From Anaspis maculata (lineage: Eukaryota; Arthropoda; Insecta; Coleoptera; Scraptiidae): 64,000 nt of DNA. The notes beneath the pieces are model-generated. The model worked only from the letters and a program-made list of their open reading frames with translations. It searched no databases and was not told the DNA's origin. This document shows positions 1 through 11,275 of this stretch, piece by piece; the stretch's first letter is position 1; the number at the start of each line of letters is the position of its first letter. Made by a program: the position numbers and the translations under genes. The stretch covers positions 89,227,602 through 89,291,601 of the forward strand of contig OX421963.1 of assembly GCA_949128115.1 (NCBI GenBank). Direction: 5' to 3'.

Positions 1-562
1 TGTGCCATTGTCAGAATAGATATGGCTTGGTTTTCCGCGTCGTGCTGTGAAACGTTATGATGAATGATTCTGTCGTTAAATCCGTAACCAATTCAAGATG
101 CAATACCTTTGTGGCGAAGCACACAAACAAAGCAATATAATCCTTAATCGGCTTGGAGCCTTTGCTCCGTTCATCTTTGAGGATGAAAGGTCCAGCATAA
201 TCTACTCCGTTAACATGAAATGGGTTCATATCAGTGACTCTGTCTTCAAGAAGGTGTGCCATCATTGGATTTACAGTCTTCGGTTTGAATCTGAAGCACC
301 CAACGCACTCATGTGTTACCTTTTTAGCAGTATTCATACCTGAAATTGACCAATATTTTCTTCGTACCATGGAGAGCAATAACTGAGGTTCAGGATGCAA
401 TAATTCTTTGTAGACTTGATCGAAAATCAACCTTGTCAAAATGTGATTCTTGAGCAAAAGAAGTAGGTACTGTTCTTCATATTTCAAAGCTGGACTTTCT
501 AATCTCCCTCCGATTCTCAACAAACCATCTGAATCTAAGAACAGAGATAGACGTATAAACAT
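1..562 (-). pseudogene. BEL/Pao retrotransposon integrase fragment
   Basis: This is the integrase part of a BEL/Pao LTR-retrotransposon polyprotein, read on the minus strand; integrase would insert the element cDNA into the host genome. A zinc-binding H2C2 region is visible (HPE, then YW, then KKVTHECVGC), followed by the catalytic core with its first Asp in NGVDYAGPF and the second in LVTDLT. The third core block (SDNGT) is encoded at the extreme left of the window but in another frame, so there is a frameshift close to position 40. Only about 95 bases separate this segment from the reverse transcriptase segment, too few for a BEL RNase H region, so roughly a kilobase seems deleted. The 3' part and LTR lie outside the window. 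Family assignment is confident; it is not functional. Confidence 0.85.
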
Positions 563-657
563 TTTGTTGACTTTCCTAAAGAAAGAATTGTCCGCTTTGT
601 AACTGTTTAGTCATTCGTAGTTCCGATATGGTAACTCAACAAGTCCTGTCTGCTGAG

Positions 658-1785
658 TCATTTAATGCCCAACATTTTGATTTGATCTTGATCGCCTAGC
701 ATGACATCATGATCAGAATTGTTTTTCATCTTACTGAGCACCTTTTCGCTATTTGAACACCATTCACGCAACGGAAACTTTGCTGAATCCAGGATGAGTG
801 ACACGCTCTTACATGTATTAATCGCTTCTTGCTCCGACTCAGAACCACTCAGCAAATCATCGACATAGCAATTGCGTAGGATGACTTCTGCTGCTAAAAG
901 ATTATCTTTACGAGAATCGTAAGCAACTTGCTTAAGGCACCTCATTGTCAAATATGGAGCAGATCTAGTTTTCCATACGTAACCGTGTTCAATTCGTCAA
1001 CAAACATATCCTTGCTCGGTTCATCTCTCCAAACAATTCTTTGCAAATGTCTATCATCAGGATGTGAAGGTACCTGACGGTACATCTTTTCAGTGTCCGC
1101 GGAAACAACAGCTGGATGTTGGCGAAAGTGGATCAATATCGACAGAATCTCATTCTGAATTGAAGGCCCTGCAAACTGCAAATCATTGCCAGACCATCCC
1201 GAAGACAAACTACAATAACCATCAAAAACCACTTGTGGCCTTGTGGCGACACTTTCATCACGGATTACTCCATGGTGTGGCAAATAATAGGATAACTCTG
1301 TCTGATTGATCGCTGGCAACAATGTCATATGGCCCAAATGGAGGTACTCCCGCATGAATGCATTGTATCGAGACGAAAGGTCTTGATCCCTCTTCAATCT
1401 ACGTTCAAGAGTTTCAAATCAACTGATGGTCATCGTAAAAGAATCACCCAGGTTTGACTGTGGACATTCCAGTGGGATTTTCACAACAAACCTGCCTTCA
1501 CTATTTCTAGAGACAGTCTTTATAAAGTGTTCCTCACACTGTAACTCATCCATTTCATTGATCTGTCAGGCAATCTTATCTCCTCTACTTCCCAAAACTT
1601 CTGCAACTTGCAGTCAAAATCATTCACCAGGGAATTCATTTGCACAAAATTACGTGACGTCTTCTTCACCCGCTCACAACTGAACGGCCCCGCTACTAAC
1701 CAGCCCATTGCCGAATTTTGTAAAACTGGAAGATTTTGTCCCAAAGAAATTCTGTGCTGCTTCAAAATATTCTGAAGAAGTGTAA
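658..1785 (-). pseudogene. BEL/Pao reverse transcriptase, frameshifted
   Basis: Reverse transcriptase of the same BEL/Pao element, in three minus-strand blocks. The first (1520-1765) carries the family motif RISLGQNLPVLQNSAMGW, which follows the protease in BEL elements. The second (948-1397) has the palm start VVFDGYCSLSSGWSGNDLQFAGP and the catalytic VSADTEKMYRQV. The third (658-951) has the active-site box CYVDDLLSGS at 856-867. A frameshift near position 970 separates blocks two and three, and the frame also breaks between 1397 and 1520. The order protease, RT, integrase along the minus strand is the normal BEL order. Non-functional remnant. Confidence 0.85.
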
Positions 1786-3970
1786 AACCTAGGGGGTTGG
1801 GGGATGATTTAAATATAGCGTTTTGCTACGTATTAGAAATATAAAGTATAAAACATGAACAGAAATCTCACTGCAAGTCACCATTTGTAACAAGCGAGGT
1901 TTAGGGGATGTTGATATAAAATATAATATGAGCGAAAACTAAAGACGCAATGGAAATAAGTCGAAGGCATATCCAAGGTATTGAATGATATGAAAATGCC
2001 ACCAATTGTAAAACCGGGGGTGGTTGATGTTCAAAATGAACTAACACAATTTAAACACATAAATAGGTATAAATGATAATCAGTATTGCGAGTTCCTGTA
2101 CCTCATGTACTGCGTGGGGGAACTATAGCAGGTCGATGACCCTGTATGGTCGTTCAGAATATGGGGTGCTTAATCCTTAGGGTAGTAACGTGACTGCCAC
2201 CACTGACTCAGTTATTTTACATGGAGAGGCAGATCCACAGGGGGAGGGGAACAGACCATCTGGGTACATCTTAGAGTTCCAATCTTGGTTGGGGTAGCGT
2301 GCATTTTAGCTTATCTATTTCTGGCTTCAACTCTTCGGAAGGCGTTTATGTGAGTCCGGCAGACAAGGTATTTGAATCGAGTAGAAACCTCCAGCTATTT
2401 ACCTGTCTACGTGAAGGGTGGTCAGGTAAACAAGAGATTTTCAAAACAAACATTATATATTCAAATAAGCAAAATTAATAAGTACAGTATACTGCATAGG
2501 TTTACTATCGAAAGTTTGTATCGAAAATATTCACAATTATAGCCATCTCGTGGCATAGCAATAATAATAATAATTTAAGTAAACAAATACAAAACTCAGC
2601 TGTCGCTGTGACGTTTGATGACGTAAGAGAGTAATGCAACAACTGTCACGACGCCATTTTGGCGTTCATTCGTCATGGCTCGTGCACATGACGTAAGTAG
2701 GGATATGAAAGAGAGAGATTCAGAGTGAGAGATTTGCGAGTCGCCAGAGAGCGCTGTGCACATTTGTGCATTATCTGTGCACATGACTCATTAGCCCGGC
2801 GAAAGCGCTCCACAGCATGAATATTAATTAGATACGATCCGTATCTACGGCCCCGTAGCCCAGTCGGTCGTCTGCCGTCTGTGGTGCGGATGGCGCGGGT
2901 TCGAATCCCGGTAAGTCATGGATGTTTTGTGTTTGTTGAAAAATTTGCGTATATTGTAATTCCTATGTAATATAATTCACTGTTATCAATAAAAGGCGTA
3001 AAAACTCCTATGGCACTGATAAGCCGAGAAGAAGGAAAACATTAATTTTGAATTTTTTTTCAAATATTAATTAGATAGGTTCTACCTTATACGGTGACAT
3101 CACACTATAAAGAACTTTAATCTTTACGTTCCACCCTGGGTGCCAACAGAGTAACACTCGCGAGAAACACAGGGGTAATATTTTTGGGACGATTGGTTTC
3201 TACGTTGACGAGGAACATCGCTTTTTGCACGTCTTCGTGAATTCAATTATTAAGGAACATTGGCACGCGTGACGGTCGAGATTTAGGAATGAATCACTAT
3301 GCACTTCGAACGCGTCCGGTTTCCTCGCACTATACGGACGGAACTTAATTGATTACTCGCACGCGTTTCCTAACAATGAAATTGTGTAGTTATGACCACT
3401 CAAAATTCTGGAATTTAACGGCCGTGGGGCGGCGGGCGCCAATCTTGGCGCCCCAGGCTCGACACCATCCGAGGCGCCAAAATTAAGTGACTTTTAGTTA
3501 ATTGACTGTAAAATAGATTATTGATAAAGTAACCGCGTCGAGCCGCGGTTCGCGACGCAAGTCACGGTCGAGTCGCCAGTTGAATCTTGAATCCCGTTAT
3601 CGTCTCTTCAGCTTTTATTTATAGACTCGTCTAATCTCATAAACCCGTGGTCTAGCGGACCAATAAGAGCGGACCTTAAGCGTTCCCACAGTAGGTGAAA
3701 TTAATGCTTAGCCACTCTAAATTGTTTAGTTTGGCGAGTCGATGACGCTTCGAATTTTACAGGAAATGAATTTCGCAACCCGGTTGATTTATAACTTCAC
3801 GGCCTTTATGAATATATAGAAACAGGAACCTTTTTAGTCGATAGAAATTCTCTCTCTCTCTTTCCCTATTTTGGAATAAAATTCAACAGTCACATAGACA
3901 ATAACCCTTAGGCGGAAGGTTAGCGTAAAACTACAAAGTAAAAGATAAGGCACAGGGTTGGACTAGCCCG
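1786..3970. mobile_element. Unidentified 2.2 kb insertion splitting the BEL/Pao element
   Basis: The BEL polyprotein stops matching at about 3970 (GGELLW) and resumes at about 1780 (LKQHRISLG), so these bases are foreign to it. No protein domain was recognised inside. Seen in it: GC-rich and CRE-like (TGACGTAA) stretches at 2590-2830, a SINE at 2835-3062, and around 3420-3480 a palindromic GGCGCC-rich block that resembles a retroelement primer-binding region. It could be an LTR or internal fragment of another retroelement, but I see no convincing terminal repeats or target duplication. Boundaries are uncertain by about 10 bases. Confidence 0.5.
2835..3062 (+). mobile_element. tRNA-derived SINE with perfect 15 bp target-site duplication
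   Basis: The 5' part is tRNA-like. A box A match (TAGCCCAGTCGG, 2856-2867) and a perfect box B (GGTTCGAATCC, 2898-2908) form an internal RNA polymerase III promoter. A tRNA-unrelated body of about 140 bases follows and ends in a T-rich stretch. The element is flanked by the direct repeat AATATTAATTAGATA at 2820-2834 and 3063-3077, a perfect 15 bp target duplication typical of LINE-mediated retroposition. It is nested inside the insertion that splits the BEL element, and is therefore the younger event. No coding capacity is expected. The SINE family is not recognised. Confidence 0.85.
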
Positions 3971-4470
3971 GTTTGCCACAAAAGTTCTCCACCAACCGGC
4001 AAATCCACTTCTTCAGGTTCATTAAATTGTGAATCGGCCAACTCCACATCATGTAGAATTTTCCACGATGTTACATCAATTTTTGAACAAAAAATGGTGT
4101 CAGTGATGGATTTCAGAACGAAGCAAGAAATGTCAAAAGAAAATTCACTATTCAAAGACTTGATTTGTTAGGCTGCACTTTGACTTCAACGTCACTCGGA
4201 GTTCACTCCTGTGACCATAGTACTGACCGGGATTTGTCTTAGATTGAGCCGCTCCGCCAATGAGCTCGTTATGAAATTGGATTGGGATCCTCCGTCCAGG
4301 ATGGCCCTTGCTGTTACCATGTTTCTAGCTGAATTGATCACAAGAATGACCCCAGTACCAAGTAAAACACATGGATTTTTCTCACGACTAGTACTAGAGA
4401 GTGCAACCTCGGCTTTAGGGGACTCAGTGACTGGTTTTTCGGCGCCGGCGTGACGATACTTCTCCGCCAT
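3931..4470 (-). pseudogene. BEL/Pao aspartic protease (A17/DUF1758-like) fragment
   Basis: Protease segment of the BEL/Pao element on the minus strand. Block 4192-4470 contains the retropepsin-type active site in ARAILDGGSQSNFIT, about residue 59 of that block. Block 3931-4155 continues with the family C-terminal part (VELADSQFNEPEEVDLPVGGELLW). A frame break separates the two. The reading frame leaves BEL homology at about 3970, and the expected continuation (KQHRISLGQN) is found 2.2 kb away at 1765, showing that something is inserted between. Upstream of 4480 no gag zinc knuckle was recognised, so the copy is probably truncated there. Confidence 0.8.
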
Positions 4471-4479
4471 TTTTCTTTC

Positions 4480-5186
4480 CTCTTATTGGCGTTTTAGCAC
4501 CTCTAGCGCCATATCTCGGGGAATTCGTGAAAACCACCGTCAAATACAATGCGACGTTGCCAACACTCTCTGGTAATCCCAGGGAAAGACCGTACCGAAA
4601 GCCTTAACTCGCGTCTAGACAGTTCCGAACTGACAGATTCAGCTACGCAGCGCCATAGCTTTAACCCGTAACCGTTGCTTGAAAGTTGATGGCTTACGTT
4701 CTTTTGCTGAAGTTTTGCTTTTTCAGCGAATGAAAAATCAATACCTAGGTACTCACGTTATAACACTGTCTTGGGCAATTTGCATATTGTTTCGTAACTA
4801 GTACAACCTGAATAAAGAGGGAGACGAAAATCTTCTGCTTTATCCATCTAAGTAAAGAACAACAAGCCAAGTTTATCACTTGGGTTGATAGGATACGTGG
4901 CTATAGGGCACCTCTGTACTCACGTATCCTCGCGCAAAATAACGCTCGATCTATAAAGGCTCTCAAGTTTACCGTTCAATTTAATTTCCATCAGCTCGCA
5001 AGTTGCGAACGCGCCAGCCCATCCTGCCGGGGAAATAGGTACTTAATTCACTTTTCGTGAAAAAGGAAAATTCGACGATCTAAGCTGGAGCTGTAAAACG
5101 ATTACCTACTATGTTTATTATAAGTTTTGTTTAATCCCTCTGAAACGAAGTGCTCAATCACGAGGTAGAGGTTATTAATAATGGTC
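4480..5186. other. No feature recognised
   Basis: Anonymous sequence between the BEL protease remnant and a MITE. No open frame has recognisable protein motifs, and I see no repeat structure. Confidence 0.5.
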
Positions 5187-5365
5187 AGTTTATGATGAGC
5201 GATACCCGGCGGAGCGGAGCTGAGCTGAGCGATTTTTTTTTGTCTGGACCAATCCCGTCCATTCATGATGTCACGTCCCCGCATCGTAATTGGCCTAGGC
5301 AAAAAAATCGCTCCGCTCCGCTCAGCTCAGCTCAAATCGCGGCAAAAAATCGCTCATCATAAACT
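5187..5365. mobile_element. MITE with perfect 17 bp terminal inverted repeats
   Basis: The 179 bp element begins AGTTTATGATGAGCGAT (5187-5203) and ends with its exact reverse complement (5349-5365). A second inverted pair built of GAGC units (GGAGCGGAGCTGAGCTGAGC and its complement) lies just inside, at about 5210-5231 and 5310-5333, so the transcript would fold into a two-part hairpin. It is non-coding and non-autonomous. I find no clear target duplication and cannot name the superfamily. Confidence 0.75.
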
Positions 5366-6201
5366 AAGCTTAAGGCACAACGCCGTCGCTGTTGCGCCTC
5401 ATCGTTCCAGTATCGAAATAACAATTTTAGTTGGTACTTTGTAATAGTAGTAGTGGTGGTATATACGGCCTGCAATCACGAAATTACTCTGTAATCGTGC
5501 AATTTAAGCCAACAAAAACTGGCGACGCCGGCGTCGACTTTCGGAGTTGTCGTTTCGTCGTTTTTGTTCTGGGACAAGTCGGCAAATCTGCTAGTATAGT
5601 GCTGGTAAACAACCTAAAGCTGTTGCTGGAAGTGACTGCTTGAAATTTTCAACTTGATACAAAACAAGAAAAATATATTAATAACACCTAGTCATAGTTA
5701 TGCACTCTAATTCTCTTCCAGTTTTATGTAAACAGGTTTCGGCTGCTACTCGAACTTGGCCGGCATTTTCGAAATGAGGCGCCAACACGGCCATTCCTGA
5801 TCTAAACGATCGTCCTCGATTGGCAACCGACGTTGTTTCAGGCACTTAAGAACAGATAAGAGTACCAGCGGTCGGTCCACTCCTCATTGCGATGGGATCG
5901 GAGGAGATCCCGGAGCTCGATTTTAGTTCTGTTGTGCTACGTCCATGATTATTATTTTTTGTTGAAAACGGTATTTCTCATACCTTCCTACAATTATTAT
6001 GATAATGAATATGTTGCTGTATTTCTTTGTAGGTAGAAAAAATAATTATCGTATATTACTGAGGGGAAAACTCAGCCGTCAAGACAACCCAAGCAAAGTT
6101 CATTAAATATCGGTCGTCCAAATCCAATAGGATTAGTACTGCGAGTGAAAAGGGAAATTTTGAGCTGAAGCTGTTTGACGCCAAGCCCTTTATTTGGCCC
6201 T
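5366..6201. other. No gene recognised; anonymous sequence
   Basis: Short open frames only, with nothing recognisable in their translations. A short GTA/GTG triplet run lies near 5445-5460. Confidence 0.45.
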
Positions 6202-6419
6202 ACGAATAAAGATTAAGCAATTGCTTTTGCTTGAAATCCAGCAGCAAAAAACGGAGAACATTTGAAAATGAGACTTGGAACCATTGCTATTATTTCAATC
6301 AGTTACTCAAATGTCCAATGAAACCTGAATCAAGGAATCACTTGAAGTTTTTGATTTTTTGAGAATTTTTAAAAAAAACAGAAAATCAAGCAAAAGCAAT
6401 TGCTTGATTTTTATTCATA
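6202..6419. mobile_element. MITE with about 33 bp imperfect terminal inverted repeats
   Basis: The left end (AYGAATAAARATYAAGC followed by AATTGCTTTTGCTTGA, 6202-6234) is the near-exact inverse of the right end (6386-6419), with about four mismatches. The interior of about 150 bases is AT-rich and non-coding. Target duplication is not clear. Superfamily unknown. Confidence 0.7.
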
Positions 6420-7109
6420 ACAGACAAGGATCATTTTTAAAAAAGTGGCCTGGAAAGTGGTTCTAGAGGCAAATCATGGTTAAGTTTGGCAACATACGTT
6501 TTAAGGGTATTTGGACCCCGCTGGATACAAAAACCATTGTTGCCAAGCCGAATTTTGCACCGGAAGCCCGCAATGAGGGGGGGGGGAGTTAAGGGGAGGG
6601 AAGACCAAAAATCCCTATTTTTTACCACTTTTGATGTCGGGACTGCGACCTGTCATGAATGTGAAGTAAATTACATCATATCTTGATCCACTGAGGTCCT
6701 ATACTATCATCTTGACATAATTACTGTCGAAATTTCTAGAGAGGGAAGACTGGTGGGGGGGAATGTTGACTGTGTGGATGATTCTTCTTTTCTTTCGATT
6801 TTGAGTAAATGAGAAACATGTTTAGTATCGTTTCCGACTAAATTTCATATTCTCAGTTCAATTATGTGTTCACATTGCAATAGAAGCGATTTTGAAGAAG
6901 TTTGTCATGATGAAACATGTTTTTTGTCAATTTGTTTTTTTACATTTAAACTATGTTATTTCATTGCAAATCGGCATTTTTTCTCAAAATTCTTGCGCAG
7001 TCCGTTAGTCTGATGTATTTCACATAATACAAGTGTTCAATTGAATTGCCTTTATATAAAATATATATTGTGTATTACCTAATACATGGAATAAGAATAA
7101 TAAAACATA
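6420..7109. other. No gene recognised; AT-rich sequence
   Basis: AT-rich, with a G run near 6577-6586 and no coding motif. The last part may be the 3' untranslated region of the adjacent minus-strand non-LTR element, whose last codons lie near 7122. Confidence 0.4.
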
Positions 7110-7121
7110 ACGATACAAATC

Positions 7122-7533
7122 TTAACTTAAATAAAATATTTCGTTCAAAACATCAGAGTTTGGCAAAGCTCCCAAAATACTTGCTGCGTTGCCCTTCTGA
7201 ATGCAAAGGCTGATTCTTTGAGTTAGAAAGGATCTGGCCCGGGGATCTCCAGATGTTGAAATGAGTTTAGATCCAACGTCGGTAATGAATTCCTTGGCTT
7301 CCTGACACCACGGCCTCATCGTCTCCACGGCAAAAGCTTTGAAATGGAAATTGCATTTGATTTTGCTATACTTCGAATGTTAACGTTTACAAGCAGATTC
7401 TGCTGCTGCTCCAGGATTTCTCGAAGTGGTTGGGAGGTGGGATGGTGCCAAAGTGTCAGCGCAGGTGACATCCCAAACTAAACGAAGTCCTTTCGACCAT
7501 GGGACAATTGTGACACCATCAGGGCGTTTCCCG
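7122..7533 (-). pseudogene. R2/NeSL-type element, restriction-like endonuclease
   Basis: The translated minus strand reads [20 protein letters not shown] and then DVTCADT, matching the (K/R)PD...D pattern of the restriction-like endonuclease that nicks the target in R2/NeSL elements. An in-frame TAA follows CKR at about 7380, after which the same frame continues to the C-terminus (SDVLNEIFYLS) at 7122. Confidence 0.7.
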
Positions 7534-8499
7534 TCATCTCTGCATAAGCCAGCTGGTTCCAGAGCTCTTCAAAATATCGTTTAGATGAGAATGACGTGAA
7601 AAGCGGCCAGCACTTCTTGAGCAGCTCAAGGGATGAATGCCGTTAGTATTGACAATTTCTCCGCAGCTACATTTGAATTGGTGACATATATCTAATCCCA
7701 AACGAAGACCGAGGCAAATCCTTAAACAATTGTCGTCCAACATTGTTCCGATATTAGTAGAGGGAATGCATTGTAACCATGCACCAGATTCACGCTCCTG
7801 TAAAGCTTTAATTCTGGCAGAATCTATCTCATTATCGAAAACAAGCTCAGTGTCTACGATCTTGTTGATGGCTATGGAGTCCCAAAGTTTTTGGACTGAA
7901 GGTACTGATGCTCGTACTCCATCAAGTTTATCATTCCCAGAATTTTCAGCTTCTGGTAAGTGGCGAATAGTTATCTCATCAACTGGTACTGAGAGTATGG
8001 TGGAGACGAGATCTCTACAGCCGTAGCAGGAAGCGATGGAAGATGGAAGGGATAGATCGGAGATTTTCCTTATTCCAATACCTCCGAACTTGATCGGCAA
8101 GCTTGCTTGGGTCCATTGTTTATAATTGAGAGAAATGTTGAGTGAGCTCTCTAAAGCAGTTTCCAGGTGGAGGTCTATCTCGTCAAGAACAGGTGAAATT
8201 TCAAATCCTGGGACCGTTCGGAGCGTATATAGCAGTTTTGGAAGTCAAATGCAGCTTTTTAGTAGGACAAAAGCTACATGAGAAGGAAGTGGATTTAGAC
8301 GATCCATTAAAACCTTCAAAGATGTAAGACGATCTTCGAAACCTTTTGCAAATCCTTCAGGAACGAGAGGTGATCCGAGTAAATTCAAATTTTCTGCTGA
8401 AGTGGTACGAATGCCGGGAACTAAATTTTGACATTTTTTTTCAACTGCTGTGTCACTGTGGCCAGATATGAAGAAAAGTTCACATTTCGAAGGATTCAC
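7534..8499 (-). pseudogene. R2/NeSL-type element, thumb, linker and CCHC finger
   Basis: Two open blocks in the same frame (8245-8499 and 7534-8100) are separated by an in-frame TGA at about 8245; the frame between them is open and reads PKLLYTLRTVPGFEISPVL. The C-terminal part contains CSCGEIVNTNGIHPLSC, a C-x-C-x9-H-x3-C finger of the type that precedes the endonuclease in R2-like elements, followed by [14 protein letters not shown]. Confidence 0.75.
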
Positions 8500-8501
8500 C
8501 T

Positions 8502-9074
8502 CTAAGCCAATTTTTTTGAATCTTCAATTGAAGTTTTCACATCTTCAAGAATAACATCCGCTGACCCTCCGAGCGTGCCGTCATCAAGATAGAATAGGTT
8601 TAATTCAGAAGACATCTTCATTACAATAGGATGAAGAGAAACACTAAAGGATAAAGGTCTAGTGGGATCGCCTTGTTGAACACCTACTTGGGATAATAAA
8701 GATTTATTGCTGAACATTAGCAAAGATGGATGTGTATAACTTTGCCACATGTACGGGTATATTCGTGGAAATTTCGACTGAATCTCTTGTAATAAAGAGT
8801 CCCTCTCGACAGCGTTGAAAGCATTCTTGTAATCTATTTTCAAAATTACTTTTTCAGAATTTCGATTATTTTCAATGAAAGTCTTTGTGGCGTGAATAAT
8901 GGTTTCACTTCCGCGTTTAGTTCCAAAACCAAGCTGGTGTGGTTGTAAGTAGGCCGAACATTCATCTGCTATAAGTTGACAACAAATTTTTGAAGTGAGT
9001 CTTCGAAGAGTACAACCAATTGCAATGGGCCTTATACTTCCATCCTTTTTTCGTAAGGGCACATTAAGAAGCAC
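8502..9074 (-). pseudogene. R2/NeSL-type element, reverse transcriptase palm
   Basis: This carries the catalytic core. DGSIRPIAIG is RT block 2, VILKIDYKNAFNAVERD holds the first catalytic aspartate, QVGVQQGDPTRPLSFSV is block 4 and LFYLDDGTLGG is the active-site box. Reverse transcription would be target-primed at a nick made by the element's own endonuclease. The frame is lost in a run of seven T (plus strand, 8511-8517) right after IEDSKK, so a single-base slip at this homopolymer separates it from the thumb block. Confidence 0.8.
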
Positions 9075-9738
9075 CGAAAAAGAACTGACATATATCCTGA
9101 TTCACATTTCCAGAAACTATTAAATTTATCAAGTTTGTCAATTTATTGAGCAAATCTACCCCAGCAGGACCTGCCGATTTGGAAAGTAAATCCCTCAGGT
9201 GTTGAGCAGAAAGACCATCCATACCCGAAGACGTACCAGGAGCAAATGAGAAAACTTTCTGTAAAACATCTTTTGGATCAATAATAAGTTGATGGTCTAA
9301 GTTATTTGGTGGTTCAGGAAACAAAAGTTCACGGGAAGGTGGCGGATGTTTCTCGCGAAGAAGTCGATAGGTTTCATCTGATGAGTTTGCGAGGGAGTTA
9401 TTACTCTGTAATAGTTTGAGAGCTCCTCTAATATCAAAGTCGGACACTTTTGCTACCACCCTAGTAGAAAATGTCACTGGATTCTTCTTTATTCTCAGAA
9501 TAGAAGGAGGAGAATTGGAAGAAATAGTCTGTTTCACAAGACTAGTTAAGGATGTCTTCTCTTTCGACTGAGGTACTCTAAGATTATCGTAAGCAAAAGT
9601 GAGAAGTTTTTTCCAAGCATTCTGATCATTTCTTGATAAGCATTCGCTTATAACAGAAGTTAGTTTTTCCGCAGCAATTGGACGGGCTCCTCTGGGTATT
9701 CGCTTTAAAATAGGAAGGTTAGACTTTAATGAAGACAA
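9064..9738 (-). pseudogene. R2/NeSL-type element, start of reverse transcriptase
   Basis: A linker and the first RT blocks. It starts with SSLKSNLPILKRIPRGARP, includes NAWKKLLTF, and reaches the RT signature FAPGTSSGMDGLSAQHLRDL. The same order is seen in the second copy of the family at 42103-42426 (RCPRGARQELA, NAWKKLFCF), which helped fix the assignment. It ends at DICQFFFGAS; a frameshift near 9062 leads into LNVPLRKKDGSIRP of the next block. Confidence 0.75.
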
Positions 9739-10298
9739 GTATCTTGCAAAATCTTCGGTGTCAGTAACCTCATCAGCCTTTTGGTTGTTTGTACTGCGAT
9801 GGAGTCTTGCCTGATGTATTTTTGAACCTTTTTTATTGAATCAACAAGTGACTGGTTCTTGGAGCATTTTTCAGATTTTCCAATGTGGATTTTCATACCT
9901 CTATGAGATTTAAAAAGCTTGCCGCAGCAGCCACATGAAAAAGGATCATTGGTAACATCAAGATCGGGGATCGGTCGCGGTGTAGTGAATTCAGAATCTG
10001 TGACAGGTTGTGATGATGGGCCACTTGAAACTTCAGGAAATTTTCCACGTGTTGAAGAAGTAGCAGATATTGTTTCTTTCGTAGCTATCTTCGGGGACGT
10101 CGTGGATGAAGTGCAATGGGGCCTTGCAATCGAAAAACTCAACGTGAGGTCGCCACTACTGTAGGGGGCGCCTACTTCGATGAAGCGGCCGTAACGACAG
10201 GAAAAACAGGGGAGTTTGAGTAGTTTGACACATCCTTGAGTTTGACCCAGTGACTGACAGTGACTGGAGACGTCAAGCAAGAAACAAAGGTTATCCAA
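9726..10298 (-). pseudogene. R2/NeSL-type element, C2H2 zinc-finger region
   Basis: The block contains one C2H2 finger, CGCCGKLFKSHRGMKIHIGKS followed by EKC, at about residues 120-145. Such N-terminal fingers bind target DNA in R2-type elements. The C-terminal end of this frame (RLMRLLTPKILQD) is out of frame: the neighbouring frame reads DTEDFARYLSSLKSNLP and joins the RT block, placing a frameshift near 9780. Confidence 0.65.
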
Positions 10299-10785
10299 AT
10301 TTCAAATCAAGACATAAAATGACGGACGTCGGTCGCTGAAGCGTCAACGCCGTCAAAATTGTCGAATTTGCCCCCAACGGTTGTGGCGCCCTCGGTGTGT
10401 GAAAGTGGCAGTGCAAGGCCCCATTAATATTGTGATTTTCGTTGTCCGAGCTGTCGCTGCTGTCAGAGCTGTCATATTTATAATTGGGGCGAAAATATCT
10501 CCGTAGAATGCTCCTTGTTCGGGTAATCCCTGTAGAAGACGAAGCTGTTACTGCAGTTTGTTTCATAAAAATCTCGGTTTCATTAATTTTCTCAGGGGAC
10601 AGTGATTCAAATGTGTAAACTTCTTTCTTCTTTTCTTGGTATTTCTTGTGTAGAGTCCTCAGACCATATTTGCTCTTGCGTGCATCCTTTAGTATGTCAC
10701 AGTTATGTTCGTCATGTGATTTTTCTTCTTGTTTTTTGCTCGTTTTTGGAAAAATACAAGAGTTTGATTGTAAAGATTGAGACAT
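10291..10785 (-). pseudogene. Probable N-terminal region of the R2/NeSL-type polyprotein
   Basis: An open block of 164 codons directly upstream of, and overlapping by 8 bases, the zinc-finger block. The translation is lysine- and serine-rich, with an acidic serine run (DSSDSSDSSDN) and no recognisable domain. Position and strand suggest the poorly conserved N-terminus of the retrotransposon protein, joined to the next block through a frame change, but the overlap could equally be chance. Confidence 0.45.
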
Positions 10786-10799
10786 CGACTTTTTTATAA

Positions 10800-11275
10800 C
10801 AAAAACTTGGAATTTGAATACCTGGTTATTATATTCTTGATAGACTGGTTAAATCTATCAATTTCAATTACTATCCCAAAATATAGGGTATCCCGTTTTA
10901 CCGTATGGGTTCCCAAAAACGGGATACTTGCACAATTTTTGGAAAAGTAGTTATATTTCTGAAAATACATTTTCGTTCCAAAAACTCTTTGGGGTTATGA
11001 TATAAAACTGAGCAAGGTATAATTAGACATAATTAGATGAGGTTTGCTCCATTCAGCTATTATTTCTAAGAGTTCAAACCTTAATATCCCATTTTAAGTA
11101 ACCTTCCCCTACTTCATACAATTTTATTAGCATGGGGATAAGTCTAGTCATGGTTACCTATAATTGTAGCAAAGTTGAAATTTTTATCGCTGACGCCGCC
11201 TCTAAAACATGATCTCAATAAAAATTAAACATATACCAATACCAATGCAGTAGAAAGCCACAGTTACCTACCAGA
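10800..11275. other. No feature recognised
   Basis: AT-rich spacer between the retrotransposon remnant and a PHD-finger fragment. I see a short inexact repeat (GGGTATCCC and AACGGGATAC near 10885-10930) and nothing else. Confidence 0.4.

Larger units (their letters stand above)
7110..10790 (-). mobile_element. R2/NeSL-type non-LTR retrotransposon with restriction-like endonuclease (copy 1)
   Basis: One broken minus-strand polyprotein can be followed across seven open blocks. In order it shows an N-terminal low-complexity region, a C2H2 zinc finger, a reverse transcriptase with a YLDD box, a CCHC finger and a PD-(D/E)xK-type endonuclease. This domain order is that of non-LTR elements that cut target DNA with a restriction-like enzyme (R2, NeSL and relatives) rather than an AP endonuclease. 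At least three frameshifts and two in-frame stops are visible, so it is dead. A second, relocated copy of the same family lies at 32340-42426. Ends are approximate and no target duplication was found. Confidence 0.8.
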
